From NCBI RefSeq assembly GCF_007673095.1, contig NZ_VDYZ01000003.1, positions 1-64,000 on the forward strand: DNA of 64,000 bases, in the 5' to 3' direction. The number at the start of each line of letters is the position of its first letter. Positions within the stretch are counted from its first letter, which is position 1. Shown piece after piece: positions 34,764 through 44,273 of this stretch. This DNA is from Corynebacterium glyciniphilum AJ 3170. GTDB taxonomy: Bacteria > Actinomycetota > Actinomycetes > Mycobacteriales > Mycobacteriaceae. Both the position numbers and the translations under genes were made by a program. Below the pieces are notes generated by a model, which saw only the letters and a program-made list of their open reading frames with translations, was not told the origin of the DNA and made no database searches.

Positions 34764-34853
34764 GTGTCGACTCGGCAGCATGACCGGCTTCCTGGACGCC
34801 ACACGGGGACTGCGTGTCCCAGGTGCCGAAATCGGCCACTGCAGCACCTCTGA
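34764..34853 (+). CDS. Possible 29-residue ORF with a CPRC motif (very tentative)
   Basis: GTG 34764 follows AAGGAG (34755-34760) by 3 nt and opens a 29-codon frame ending TGA. The peptide is basic, with four His and one CPRC pair, suggestive of metal binding but too short for homology. It begins right after the Zur-like dyad. The rest of the stretch to 34967 shows nothing recognisable. It may be chance. Confidence 0.2.
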   Translation: MSTRQHDRLPGRHTGTACPRCRNRPLQHL

Positions 34854-34967
34854 TCCGACCGATTCTGACACCTGGCTCACGCGGTCCGTGAGGGCTCCCC
34901 CGGGACACCACCAGTCCGTGGCAGACAAAGACTCTCCAGACCCACAGCCACCGCCCCCGACCGGACA

Positions 34968-35003
34968 AGCAGACCCCCGGAACTGGAGTTCCGGGGGTCT
35001 GCT
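34968..35003. terminator. Strong 16-bp hairpin after ilvC
   Basis: AAGCAGACCCCCGGAA pairs perfectly with TTCCGGGGGTCTGCTT around CTGGAG, about 90 nt past the ilvC stop. The symmetric AA/TT ends give a short T end on either strand, so it can stop transcription in both directions. Confidence 0.75.
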
Positions 35004-35094
35004 TCGCGTATGCTCCAGCGCCGTCGAGCGCGGGGTTTCTGCCGGATCACGGCACCTGAAGGTGGTGCCGGGACCCTGTACTTGGCAGGTCAGA

Positions 35095-36157
<1,063 letters not shown>

Positions 36158-36245
36158 GATGGAGCGTTCAGTGCCTGCCATCGTATCAGTAACAAGTATC
36201 AGAGGGTGAGACAGGGTATCCCACCCCGTGAATGGGCGCAGGCGA

Positions 36246-36752
36246 TCAGAGTTTCGCGGGGTACATCGCTTTCTGCCCGCGGCTGACCGCGGTCACGCTG
36301 GACTCGACGAGTTCCCGGATACCGAAGGGTTCCAGGACCTCCAACAGGGCCTTGAGCTTCGTCGGCGTTCCGGTGGCCTCGATGACGACGGACTCCGGGC
36401 CCACATCGACAACGTGCGCCCGGAACAGCTTCGCCGACTCGACCACCTGGGTCCGGTTGGAGTTGTCGGCGGAGACCTTCACCAGCATCAGACCCCGGCA
36501 GACGATGGAGTCCGGGTCGTGGCGGCTGACCTTGATCACCGGGATCAGCTTGTTGAGCTGCTTGGTGATCTGTTCGATCACGTGGTCCTCCCCCTCCACC
36601 TGGATGGTGAAACGGTTGACACCGGCAACCTCGGTCTGACCCGAGGCGATCGAGATAATGCTGAAGGCGCGGCGGGTGAACATCCCGGTGATGCGGGACG
36701 CGATGCCGTCGACGTCCTCACACAGGACACTCAGAGTGTGGACTTGAGACAT
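36246..36752 (-). CDS. ilvN: Acetohydroxyacid synthase small (regulatory) subunit
   Basis: A 168-residue regulatory subunit. The N-terminal ACT domain (about 1-80) starts HTLSVLCEDVDGIASRITGMFTRR, including the valine-site region; a C-terminal domain follows. It binds branched-chain amino acids and confers feedback inhibition on IlvB. Its ATG shares one base with the ilvB stop (TAATG), so the subunits are made in a coupled way. The ilvC gene follows after 137 nt. Confidence 0.96.
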   Translation of the reverse strand: MSQVHTLSVLCEDVDGIASRITGMFTRRAFSIISIASGQTEVAGVNRFTIQVEGEDHVIEQITKQLNKLIPVIKVSRHDPDSIVCRGLMLVKVSADNSNRTQVVESAKLFRAHVVDVGPESVVIEATGTPTKLKALLEVLEPFGIRELVESSVTAVSRGQKAMYPAKL

Positions 36753-38611
36753 TAGTTCTCCTCGCCTTCCTTGATCATCGTGTGGATCTCATCGGGGTCC
36801 TCCGCTGCAGAGCTCTCATCGTCGAACAGCGGACGCAGGTCGCGGACGTACTGGACCTCGTTGTTGGAGGCACCGGCGGAGATCATCGGCCAGACCTGTG
36901 CGTCCTCACCGACGATGAAGTCGATGATGACGGGGCGGTCGTTGATCTCACGGGCCTTGGCGATCGTCGCCGCGACGTCGTCCTTCTCAGTGACACGGAA
37001 GGCCGCGCATCCCATCGATTCCGCCAGACCGACGAAGTCCGGGAGGTAGTTCTCGCCCGGCTTCAGGTTGGTGTGGGAGTAGTGGCCGTCGAAGAAGAGC
37101 GTCTGCCACTGGCGCACCATACCGAGATTGCCGTTGTTGATCAGGGCGATCTTGATCGGCAGCCCCTCGACGGCGCAGGTGACGAGTTCCTGGTTGGTCA
37201 TCTGGAAGCACCCGTCCCCGTCCACCGCCCACACCTCGGTGTCCGGCGCGGCGGCCTTGGCACCCATGGCCGCAGGGACGGCGTAACCCATGGTCCCCAG
37301 GCCACCGGAGTTCAACCAGGTCCGGGGTTTCTCGAACTTCAGGAACTGTGCGGCCCACATCTGGTGCTGACCGACGCCTGCCACGTAGACGGCCTCCGGG
37401 CCGGCAGCACCGGTGAGCTGCTCCAGGACGTACTGAGGAGCGAGCTTGCCGTCCTCCGGCTCGTCGTAGCCCGGGGGGAAGTCTTCCTTCAGGCCGTCCA
37501 GGTACGTCGTCCAGCGGGACGTGTCCTGCTCCTGCGGTCGAGCTTCGACGGCCTTGCGCAGTGCGACGAGAACCTCGCGGGCGTCCCCGACGATCGGCAC
37601 GTTCACCTCACGGATCTTGCCGATTTCCGCAGGATCGATGTCCGCGTGGATAACCTTGGCGCCGGGTGCGAAGGAGTCGACGTCACCGGTGACCCGGTCA
37701 TCGAAACGAGCACCCAGTGCGAGGATGAGATCGGACTTCTGCAGGGCGGCGACAGCCGGAACAGTTCCATGCATGCCGGGCATACCGAGGAACTGCGGAT
37801 GCGACTCCGGGAACACGCCCAGAGCCATCAGCGTGGTCGTCACCGGCACACCGGTCGCTTCCGCGAAGGCCAGGAGTTCCTTGTGTGCATTGGCCTTGAG
37901 GACACCGCCGCCGGCGTAGATGACCGGTCGCTTGGCGTCGGCGATGAGGCGTGCCGCCTCCTCGATCTGACGCGAGTGCGGTGTGGTCACCGGGTGGTAG
38001 CCCGGCAACCGGTAGGACGGTGGCCAGACGAAGTCCAGCTCGGCGTTCTGCACGTCCTTGGGGATGTCGACGAGAACGGCCCCCGGGCGTCCCGTGCTGG
38101 CCACATGGAAAGCCTCGGCGATCGCCGCGGGGATCTCCTCGGGACGGGTCACCATGAAGCTGTGTTTCGTGATCGGCATCGTGATGCCACGGATGTCCGC
38201 CTCCTGGAAACCGTCGGTTCCCAGGAGATTACTGCCGACCTGTCCCGTGATCGCCACGATCGGGACAGAGTCCATGTTGGCGTCGGCGAGGGGGGTGACC
38301 AGGTTCGTCGCACCGGGGCCGGAGGTTGCGATGCACACCCCGACTTCGCCCGAGACCTGGGCGTAGCCGGTGGCGGCGTGACCGGCGCCCTGTTCATGGC
38401 GCACGAGGATGTGGTTGAGTTTCTCCGACCCGTACAGCGCCTCGTAGAGCGGGAGGACCGCACCACCGGGGAGGCCGAAGACGACGTCGGTGCCCAGTTC
38501 CTCGAGGGAACGGACTACCGCCTGGGCGCCATTGATGCGTTCAGGCTTGCGGCTGCGTCCTGAGGCAGCGACTGTCGCAGGACTGGGGTGTGGGCGTGAG
38601 GTGTCATTCAC
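36752..38611 (-). CDS. ilvB: Acetohydroxyacid synthase large (catalytic) subunit
   Basis: ThDP-dependent synthase of acetolactate and acetohydroxybutyrate, first common step of Ile/Val/Leu synthesis. GTG 38611 gives 619 residues whose N-terminus ([21 protein letters not shown]) aligns well with C. glutamicum IlvB from memory. AAAGGAG is 10 nt upstream; an in-frame ATG at 38638 overlaps that site and is less likely. Motifs: [16 protein letters not shown] with the catalytic Glu soon after ([10 protein letters not shown]), the FAD region [12 protein letters not shown], and the ThDP motif [14 protein letters not shown]. The leader carries an attenuator. Confidence 0.96.
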   Translation of the reverse strand: MNDTSRPHPSPATVAASGRSRKPERINGAQAVVRSLEELGTDVVFGLPGGAVLPLYEALYGSEKLNHILVRHEQGAGHAATGYAQVSGEVGVCIATSGPGATNLVTPLADANMDSVPIVAITGQVGSNLLGTDGFQEADIRGITMPITKHSFMVTRPEEIPAAIAEAFHVASTGRPGAVLVDIPKDVQNAELDFVWPPSYRLPGYHPVTTPHSRQIEEAARLIADAKRPVIYAGGGVLKANAHKELLAFAEATGVPVTTTLMALGVFPESHPQFLGMPGMHGTVPAVAALQKSDLILALGARFDDRVTGDVDSFAPGAKVIHADIDPAEIGKIREVNVPIVGDAREVLVALRKAVEARPQEQDTSRWTTYLDGLKEDFPPGYDEPEDGKLAPQYVLEQLTGAAGPEAVYVAGVGQHQMWAAQFLKFEKPRTWLNSGGLGTMGYAVPAAMGAKAAAPDTEVWAVDGDGCFQMTNQELVTCAVEGLPIKIALINNGNLGMVRQWQTLFFDGHYSHTNLKPGENYLPDFVGLAESMGCAAFRVTEKDDVAATIAKAREINDRPVIIDFIVGEDAQVWPMISAGASNNEVQYVRDLRPLFDDESSAAEDPDEIHTMIKEGEEN

Positions 38612-38700
38612 CGTCCGTGCACTCCTTTTGGTGGTCATGTGTTGTGGATGTCCGACGTTCGAGGTCTCGCAAGGTGTGGTTCCGCCGTAGAACCGACTGT

Positions 38701-38731
38701 GCCCCCGCTACCCGGGGTACGGGGCGGGGGC
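38701..38731 (-). terminator. Attenuator hairpin of ilvBNC
   Basis: GCCCCCGC pairs with GCGGGGGC across a 15-nt loop, between the leader peptide and ilvB. Its 5' arm region also contains GCGCCC, which can instead pair with GGGCGC at the leader peptide's last codons, giving the mutually exclusive structures of an attenuator. The T run is poor. Confidence 0.6.
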
Positions 38732-38764
38732 GCCAGATTGTTCCGCGAAGTGACCGCAGGGGCT

Positions 38765-38803
38765 CTAGCGCCCGGCGGATACAAGAATCAGGAACGTCGT
38801 CAT
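38765..38803 (-). CDS. ilvBNC leader peptide (attenuation)
   Basis: ATG 38803 opens a 12-codon frame, MTTFLILVSAGR, ending TAG. It has consecutive Leu-Ile-Leu-Val codons, the three amino acids made by the operon. It starts about 8 nt after the -10 box of the ilvB promoter, so it is the first thing translated on the mRNA. C. glutamicum ilvBNC is known to use such a leader peptide and attenuator, though with a different peptide sequence. Stalling at these codons would favour the alternative hairpin and let transcription reach ilvB. Confidence 0.82.
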   Translation of the reverse strand: MTTFLILVSAGR

Positions 38804-38811
38804 AACCACTG

Positions 38812-38840
38812 ACCATAGTGGAGTCCGGACCCCCGGTCAA
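38812..38840 (-). promoter_or_regulatory. ilvBNC promoter
   Basis: On the minus strand TTGACC (38840-38835), a 17-nt spacer and TATGGT (38817-38812). It lies 8 nt before the leader peptide ATG and about 200 nt before ilvB. Confidence 0.75.
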
Positions 38841-38977
38841 TGAAAAATGAGAAATTTTCCCACCCGCTGATACCCCCAATCTCACTTGGTGGGCCCACGG
38901 CGCGTGCCCCGACGCCACAGCGCACCACGGCCACGGTTTCCAGCGAACACCAAGATTCACCGACTAGCGTGTGTTCC

Positions 38978-40801
38978 ATGTTCGACGTCAGATACCTCTT
39001 GTTCTCCCTCTGGGACTGGATCATCCAGCACGGCCTCCCCTTGTCGGCACTGCTGATCATCGCGATTCTGATTCCACGGATCGGTCGCCAGGTCGTCCGT
39101 GTGCTCACCAACCGCCTCGAGCAGGGACAAGAAGAGACCAAGTCGAAACTCGCGCTTGTCGGCGCCCTGGTCTACATGCTGGAGATCGTCGCCTATTTCG
39201 TTCTGATCCTGGTGGCACTGACGAATCTCGGCGTCCCGGCCATGGGCGCCGCCGTCCCCGCCACCGTGGTCTCCGCCGCAATCGGTTTCGGCGCGCAGAA
39301 CATCATCGGTGACTTCCTCAGCGGCTTCTTCATCATCTCCGAACGCCACTACGGCGTCGGGGATGTCGTCACGTTCGATGACACTTCAGGACAGATCACC
39401 GGCACGGTGGTGAAACTGACTCTGCGCTCCACACAGATCCGCACCGTCGCCGGTGAGCTCGTCACTGTGCCCAACAGTAAAGCCAGCGTGACCATCAACT
39501 ACTCCCAGAAGTGGTCCCGCGCCGTCGTCGACCTGGATGTCCCCATGGTCGACGGCGAGTCCATGGCGGACCTGCTGACGAAGGTCGAGGACGCAGCCTC
39601 CACGGCCGTGGAGTCCGCCGGCGTTGACGCCAGTATCCTCGGCGAGATCGAAATCCAGCCTGCACGCAACATCACTCCGCCGGCTGCCGCCGGGCAGCCG
39701 TGGTCGGTGGGCATGCGAATCGGCGTCGACACCGGTCCGGCCGACCAGTGGCTCGTCGAACGTGCGATCCGTGCGAACCTCGTGAACACCTTCTGGGACC
39801 GCTACCAGTCCCCGGGTGAGGGAATCGCAACGCGGGCAGAACTCAATGAGGCCCTTTCCGACAACCCGGCGGACGTCGGCCGGCACTCCGGGGTCTCCCG
39901 CGGTCCCTCGGCCCGTCAGACCGGTACCTCCGACGACTCGGGCTCCGGAGACAGGAATGACGACACAGAGCGGGTCATCGCTGCGGCCACCGCAGGAAGC
40001 GACCATATGTCGGTCGACGACGACTCCACCGAAGTCATCGGCAAGGAAGGGACGGAAGGGTCGGAAGATAAGGAGGGTGCAACTTCTGTACCCGACCCGG
40101 ACGACCCTGCCACCGAGGTACTCCCGTCGTCCGAGGCTGAGCCCGCCACCGGCTCAGATGACAGGAAGAAGTCGCAGGCGGACGACAAGACGGACCTCGC
40201 CGACCTGGTCGACGGACCGTACGAGTCCAAGACGAAGAACGTGCTGAGCTTCGGCGGGCGGTTCCGCCCCTCGACGGCGGGGCTGTTCATCGCCCTCGTC
40301 ATCGTCGGACTGCTCGCGCTGTTCTCCAGTAACCCGGACGACGCCGACCAGCCCGGGATCCTGTCTCCTGACCGGTGGCGTAATGCGGGTACCGAGGTGG
40401 AATCGACGGAGACTCCTGCTCCTTCGGAGAGTGACGCGAACACCACACCGGACGACACCGCGGACAGCGTCCCCCAGGACGACCCCACCGACAACCAGGA
40501 TTCCGGCCAGACCGGCGACTCCAACACGGGAACGTCCCCGGAGGACAACCAAGGGACCGGGTCGGCCGGCAACACCGGTTCTCAGGGCGGTTCCGGCGAC
40601 AACTCCACGGACACCGGCAGCAACTCCGGAAACACCGGGAACTCCGGAAACACCGGCAATTCGGGAAACGCCGGTAACTCAGGGTCCGGGGAGTCCGGCA
40701 CCGACAGCACGAACGGCACGGACGGTTCCACCCAGAACCAGGGCCAGGGGGCCAACCAGCAGAACAGTACAGACGGCGGCAGCCAGACGACTGCTCCCTG
40801 A
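38978..40801 (+). CDS. mscCG: MscS-type mechanosensitive channel MscCG (glutamate efflux)
   Basis: A 607-residue membrane channel. Residues 1-110 hold three helices; the pore-lining third helix reads AMGAAVPATVVSAAIGFGAQ, followed by the MscS beta domain (VGDVVTFDDTSGQITGTV) to about 290. A long hydrophilic linker leads to a fourth helix (STAGLFIALVIVGLLALFSS near 475), and the C-terminus is an outer-side Asn/Gly/Ser/Thr-rich repeat tail. The fourth helix and the place beside ilvB match C. glutamicum MscCG, the main glutamate exporter. ATG 38978 lies 7 nt after TAGCGT (leaderless). Confidence 0.9.
   Translation: MFDVRYLLFSLWDWIIQHGLPLSALLIIAILIPRIGRQVVRVLTNRLEQGQEETKSKLALVGALVYMLEIVAYFVLILVALTNLGVPAMGAAVPATVVSAAIGFGAQNIIGDFLSGFFIISERHYGVGDVVTFDDTSGQITGTVVKLTLRSTQIRTVAGELVTVPNSKASVTINYSQKWSRAVVDLDVPMVDGESMADLLTKVEDAASTAVESAGVDASILGEIEIQPARNITPPAAAGQPWSVGMRIGVDTGPADQWLVERAIRANLVNTFWDRYQSPGEGIATRAELNEALSDNPADVGRHSGVSRGPSARQTGTSDDSGSGDRNDDTERVIAAATAGSDHMSVDDDSTEVIGKEGTEGSEDKEGATSVPDPDDPATEVLPSSEAEPATGSDDRKKSQADDKTDLADLVDGPYESKTKNVLSFGGRFRPSTAGLFIALVIVGLLALFSSNPDDADQPGILSPDRWRNAGTEVESTETPAPSESDANTTPDDTADSVPQDDPTDNQDSGQTGDSNTGTSPEDNQGTGSAGNTGSQGGSGDNSTDTGSNSGNTGNSGNTGNSGNAGNSGSGESGTDSTNGTDGSTQNQGQGANQQNSTDGGSQTTAP
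40622..40675. repeat. Three 18-bp in-frame repeats in the MscCG tail
   Basis: Units at 40622-40639, 40640-40657 and 40658-40675 encode NSGNTG/NSGNAG-type hexapeptides inside a larger low-complexity tail. Copy number could change without frameshift. Confidence 0.85.
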
Positions 40802-40817
40802 CATTCCCCGGCACACG

Positions 40818-40851
40818 GACATCGCCCGGACCATGGGGTCCGGGCGATGTC
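40818..40851 (+). terminator. Terminator after mscCG
   Basis: A perfect 15-bp stem GACATCGCCCGGACC / GGTCCGGGCGATGTC with an ATGG loop, 17 nt past the stop, followed by TGTGT. Confidence 0.75.
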
Positions 40852-40886
40852 TGTGTCCGAGCCCCGGACTGATTAAATGGACAACC

Positions 40887-41477
40887 ATGAGTTCCGTGGA
40901 GTCACCCGAACTGCCCTACCAGGTCCGGACGGACCAGGCACACCTGATCGCCGGCGTCCTCATGGTGGCGATGTCCGTCGTCGGCATCGCCTACGCGCCG
41001 AAGGTCTTCTTCTGGCTCCCCCTGCTGCCGATTCTGTTCATCATCGGCGTCCTCCGCACCCGCACAGAATTCACCGAACGTGGGATCACAGCACGTTACC
41101 TCCTTCGCCCGTCAAAGTCATTGGCGTGGGACCGCTTCGAAGCGTTACGATTCACCCGTGGAGGCAAGGCGCTCGCCGTCAGCACGAACGAGACGACCTT
41201 CCCGCTCCCTGGTGTGAGCTTCAACTCGCTGGTGACCCTGGCGGAAGTGACCGGAGGCAGGATCCCCGACCCGGTGACCCCGAGTCTCTCCGCCATCGAC
41301 GAGAAAGTCCGGGTCGTCGAGCGCGACAGCGGTCAGGCCGTCCTCATGGACGAGGAGGAGTACGGCGAGTACGAGGCCGCGCGACGGGCCAGCCACATGG
41401 CACGTGAAGAACTCGAACGGCGCCGCGCCGCGGAAGCCGACCCGGACGAGACCCCCTCCCCGTCCGGCGACAGCTGA
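40887..41477 (+). CDS. PH-domain membrane protein (CFP-6/low-molecular-weight antigen 6-like)
   Basis: A 196-residue protein with two closely spaced hydrophobic helices (about residues 20-60), then a bacterial PH-like domain (RTEFTERGITARYLLRPSKSLAWDRFEALRF) and a charged C-terminal tail. Function is unknown. It matches the mycobacterial CFP-6 family, and an equivalent gene lies between mscCG and ilvD in C. glutamicum, as I recall. ATG 40887 is 8 nt after TTAAAT, probably leaderless. Confidence 0.75.
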   Translation: MSSVESPELPYQVRTDQAHLIAGVLMVAMSVVGIAYAPKVFFWLPLLPILFIIGVLRTRTEFTERGITARYLLRPSKSLAWDRFEALRFTRGGKALAVSTNETTFPLPGVSFNSLVTLAEVTGGRIPDPVTPSLSAIDEKVRVVERDSGQAVLMDEEEYGEYEAARRASHMAREELERRRAAEADPDETPSPSGDS

Positions 41478-41583
41478 CGACTGTCCCCCGGACACCAGTT
41501 CCCCACACCTGCACTATCCACCGACGTGACTGCCCACGGGCCGGGCAGCTGCACGAGGCCCGACGAGAGGACGCTTTTCCACC

Positions 41584-43431
41584 ATGAACGAGATCTCATA
41601 CCGGTCATCAGTGACCACCCAGGGACGCAACGCCGCCGGCGCACGGTCCCTGTGGCGAGCCACGGGCATGAAGGACAGTGACTTCGACAAGCCGATCATC
41701 GCGATCGCGAACTCCTACACCCAGTTCGTCCCCGGCCACGTCCATCTCAAGAACGTCGGCGACATCGTCGCTGAGGCCGTCCAGGAGGCCGGGGGCGTCG
41801 CCCGCGAGTTCAACACCATCGCCGTCGACGATGGCATCGCCATGGGCCACTCCGGCATGCTGTACTCGCTGCCGAGCCGTGAGATCATCTCCGACTCCGT
41901 GGAGTACATGGTCAACGCCCACCAGGCGGACGCCATCGTGTGCATCTCCAACTGTGACAAGATCACCCCCGGCATGCTCAATGCGGCCATGCGACTGAAC
42001 ATCCCGGTCGTCTTCGTCTCCGGTGGCCCCATGGAAGCCGGCAAGGCCGTGGTCGTCGACGGGGTGGCACATGCCCCCACTGACCTGATCACCTCGATCT
42101 CCGCGTCCGCCAGCGAGCAGGTCTCCCGGCAGGGCCTGATGACCGTCGAACAGGCAGCCTGCCCGACCTGCGGTTCCTGCTCCGGCATGTTCACCGCCAA
42201 CTCGATGAACTGCCTGACCGAGGCCCTCGGCCTCTCCCTCCCCGGCAACGGCTCCACGCTGGCCACCCACGCCGCCCGCCGTAGTCTGTTCAGTGACGCC
42301 GGTCGCGTCATCGTCGACCTGTGCCGCCGGTACTACGGCGAAGGTGACACCTCCGTGCTGCCCCGCAACATCGCCACCAAGGAGGCCTTCCAGAACGCCA
42401 TGGCCCTCGACATGGCCATGGGTGGCTCGACGAACACCGTGCTGCACATCCTCGCCGCCGCCCAGGAAGGCGGAATCGACTTCGACCTGCAGGACATCGA
42501 CGAGCTGTCCAAGTCCGTCCCCTGCCTGTCGAAGGTCGCACCGAACTCCGACTACCACATGGAGGACGTCCACCGCGCCGGTGGCATCCCCCGTATCCTC
42601 GGTGAGCTGTGGCGCGGCGGCAAGCTCAACGAAGGCGTGCACACCGTCCACTCCCCCGGTCTCGCCGAATGGCTCGAGGACTGGGATGTCAGCGCCGCCT
42701 CACCGCGGCAGGAGGCCGTGGACCTCTACCACGCCGCACCAGGTGGCGTGCGTACCACCGAGCCGTTCTCCACCGAGAACGTCTGGGACGAGCTCGACCT
42801 CGACGCCGAGAACGGCTGCATCCACGATGTCGACCACTCCTTCACCTCGGACGGCGGCCTGGTCATCCTGCGCGGGAACCTCTCCCCCGACGGAGCCGTG
42901 ATCAAGTCCGCCGGTATCGATGAATCTCTCTGGCATTTCTCCGGCCCCGCGCTGGTCGTGGAGTCCCAGGAGGAGGCCGTCGACGTGATCCTCAAGAAGA
43001 AGGTCACCCCGGGCGACGTCATCGTGGTCCGGTACGAGGGTCCGTCGGGTGGGCCGGGTATGCAGGAGATGCTGCATCCGACCGCCTTCCTGAAGGGCTC
43101 AGGACTGGGTAAGAAGTGTGCCCTGATCACCGACGGACGTTTCTCCGGTGGTTCGTCGGGCATCTCCGTCGGCCACATCTCCCCCGAAGCCGCCGGCGGT
43201 GGACTGATCGGGCTGGTCGAGAACGGTGACACGGTGACGATCGACGTGCACAACCGCCAGCTGACTCTGGACGTGCCGGAGGAGGAGATCGCCCGGCGGC
43301 GCGCCGCGATGGACGCGTCGGAGAACCCGTGGAAGCCGGCGTCCCGCCAGCGCAAGGTCACCAAGGCGTTGCGCGCCTACGCGAAGATGGCCACCAGCGC
43401 CGACAAGGGCGCAGTGCGCGAGGTCGACTGA
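41584..43431 (+). CDS. ilvD: Dihydroxyacid dehydratase
   Basis: Iron-sulfur dehydratase of 615 residues producing 2-keto acids for Ile, Val and Leu. Landmarks: the cluster/Mg motif [12 protein letters not shown] (about residue 120), [19 protein letters not shown] (about 195), and [21 protein letters not shown] near the end, carrying the catalytic Ser. ATG 41584 follows a purine-rich AGAGGA at 10 nt. The 106-nt gap upstream has a small CTGCCC/GGGCAG hairpin near 41531 but no leader peptide that I can see. Confidence 0.97.
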   Translation: MNEISYRSSVTTQGRNAAGARSLWRATGMKDSDFDKPIIAIANSYTQFVPGHVHLKNVGDIVAEAVQEAGGVAREFNTIAVDDGIAMGHSGMLYSLPSREIISDSVEYMVNAHQADAIVCISNCDKITPGMLNAAMRLNIPVVFVSGGPMEAGKAVVVDGVAHAPTDLITSISASASEQVSRQGLMTVEQAACPTCGSCSGMFTANSMNCLTEALGLSLPGNGSTLATHAARRSLFSDAGRVIVDLCRRYYGEGDTSVLPRNIATKEAFQNAMALDMAMGGSTNTVLHILAAAQEGGIDFDLQDIDELSKSVPCLSKVAPNSDYHMEDVHRAGGIPRILGELWRGGKLNEGVHTVHSPGLAEWLEDWDVSAASPRQEAVDLYHAAPGGVRTTEPFSTENVWDELDLDAENGCIHDVDHSFTSDGGLVILRGNLSPDGAVIKSAGIDESLWHFSGPALVVESQEEAVDVILKKKVTPGDVIVVRYEGPSGGPGMQEMLHPTAFLKGSGLGKKCALITDGRFSGGSSGISVGHISPEAAGGGLIGLVENGDTVTIDVHNRQLTLDVPEEEIARRRAAMDASENPWKPASRQRKVTKALRAYAKMATSADKGAVREVD

Positions 43432-43495
43432 GCCGCCGCAGACGCCGTAGACGCAGTAGACGCCGCGGCCCTTGTGTCTCAGATCGTCCCCGGGG

Positions 43496-44242
43496 TTACA
43501 GCGTGCCCGGGTATGCTCCCCCGTCGATCAGCACGTTCTGTCCGGTGATGTACCCCGCCTGAGCGGAGCAGAGGAAAGCACAGGTCGCGCCGAATTCCGC
43601 GGGATCGCCGAAGCGCCCCGCCGGAATTCCGTCGGTCGAGGGCGCAGCTCCGTCCCCGGTCTGAGCCAACCGTGCTGTCGCGAACCGTCCCGGAAGCAGG
43701 TTGTTCACGGTCACATTCGCCGAGGCCAGTTGCGGCTGCCGCGCGACGCCGGCGACGAAGCCGGTCAATCCGCTGCGGGCCCCGTTGGAGAGTCCGAGTT
43801 GCGCGATCGGCGCTTTCACCGCACCGGAGGTGATGTTCACCACCCGGCCGAACCCACGTTCGGCCATGCTGTCCACCGTGGCCTTGATCAGCTCGACCGG
43901 GGTCAGCATGTTCTGCTTCAGTGCAGCGAGCCAGTCGTCCTGGTCCCAGTCCCGGAAATCGCCGCGCGGCGGCCCACCGGCGTTGGTGACGAGGATGTCC
44001 ACCTGCGGGGCCGCGTCCAGCAACGATGCGCGCACAGACGGGTCGCTGATGTCCCCGGCGATGTCATGCACCATGACCCCGTGGGAACGCAACCGGTCAG
44101 CTGCCTCAGCCAGCGGCCCGGCCCGGCGCGCGTTCACGACGAGGTTGACTCCTTCTGCCGCCAACGCATCTGCACATCCGAATCCCAGCCCCTGGCTGGA
44201 GGCCCCGATAACGGCCCATTTTCCATGTATCCCGAAGTCCAT
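43496..44242 (-). CDS. Atypical SDR-fold protein lacking the catalytic Tyr and Lys
   Basis: A 248-residue Rossmann protein of the short-chain dehydrogenase family (VIGASSQGLGFGCADAL; NAGGPP; C-terminal ITGQNVLIDGGAY). From the serine of NITSGAVKAP, the positions for the catalytic Tyr and Lys (+13, +17) are Ser and Arg (GLSNGARSG). Such 'FabG-like' proteins form a known atypical SDR subgroup with unclear activity. ATG 44242 lies 6 nt after a TAGCGT -10 box on the minus strand. It shares a 31-nt gap with the divergent UvrA-like gene. Confidence 0.83.
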   Translation of the reverse strand: MDFGIHGKWAVIGASSQGLGFGCADALAAEGVNLVVNARRAGPLAEAADRLRSHGVMVHDIAGDISDPSVRASLLDAAPQVDILVTNAGGPPRGDFRDWDQDDWLAALKQNMLTPVELIKATVDSMAERGFGRVVNITSGAVKAPIAQLGLSNGARSGLTGFVAGVARQPQLASANVTVNNLLPGRFATARLAQTGDGAAPSTDGIPAGRFGDPAEFGATCAFLCSAQAGYITGQNVLIDGGAYPGTL

Positions 44243-44248
44243 GTCCCC

Positions 44249-44265
44249 ACGCTACCGCCTAGAAT
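44249..44265. promoter_or_regulatory. Back-to-back -10 elements of SDR and UvrA-like genes
   Basis: The complement of 44249-44254 reads TAGCGT (SDR); 44260-44265 is TAGAAT (UvrA-like). They are 5 bp apart in a 31-bp gap, and each lies 6-8 nt before its start codon. Any -35 must lie inside the opposite gene. Confidence 0.6.
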
Positions 44266-44273
44266 GGGCGGCC

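Noticed and set aside
36782..38563. A 593-codon open frame on the plus strand
   Set aside because: It mirrors ilvB. GC-rich codon bias opens the antisense frame; the translation is Arg/Asp/Gly/His-rich without any motif.
38612..38638. ATG 38638 as ilvB start
   Set aside because: It overlaps the AAAGGAG site serving GTG 38611, and the nine extra residues are not like IlvB.
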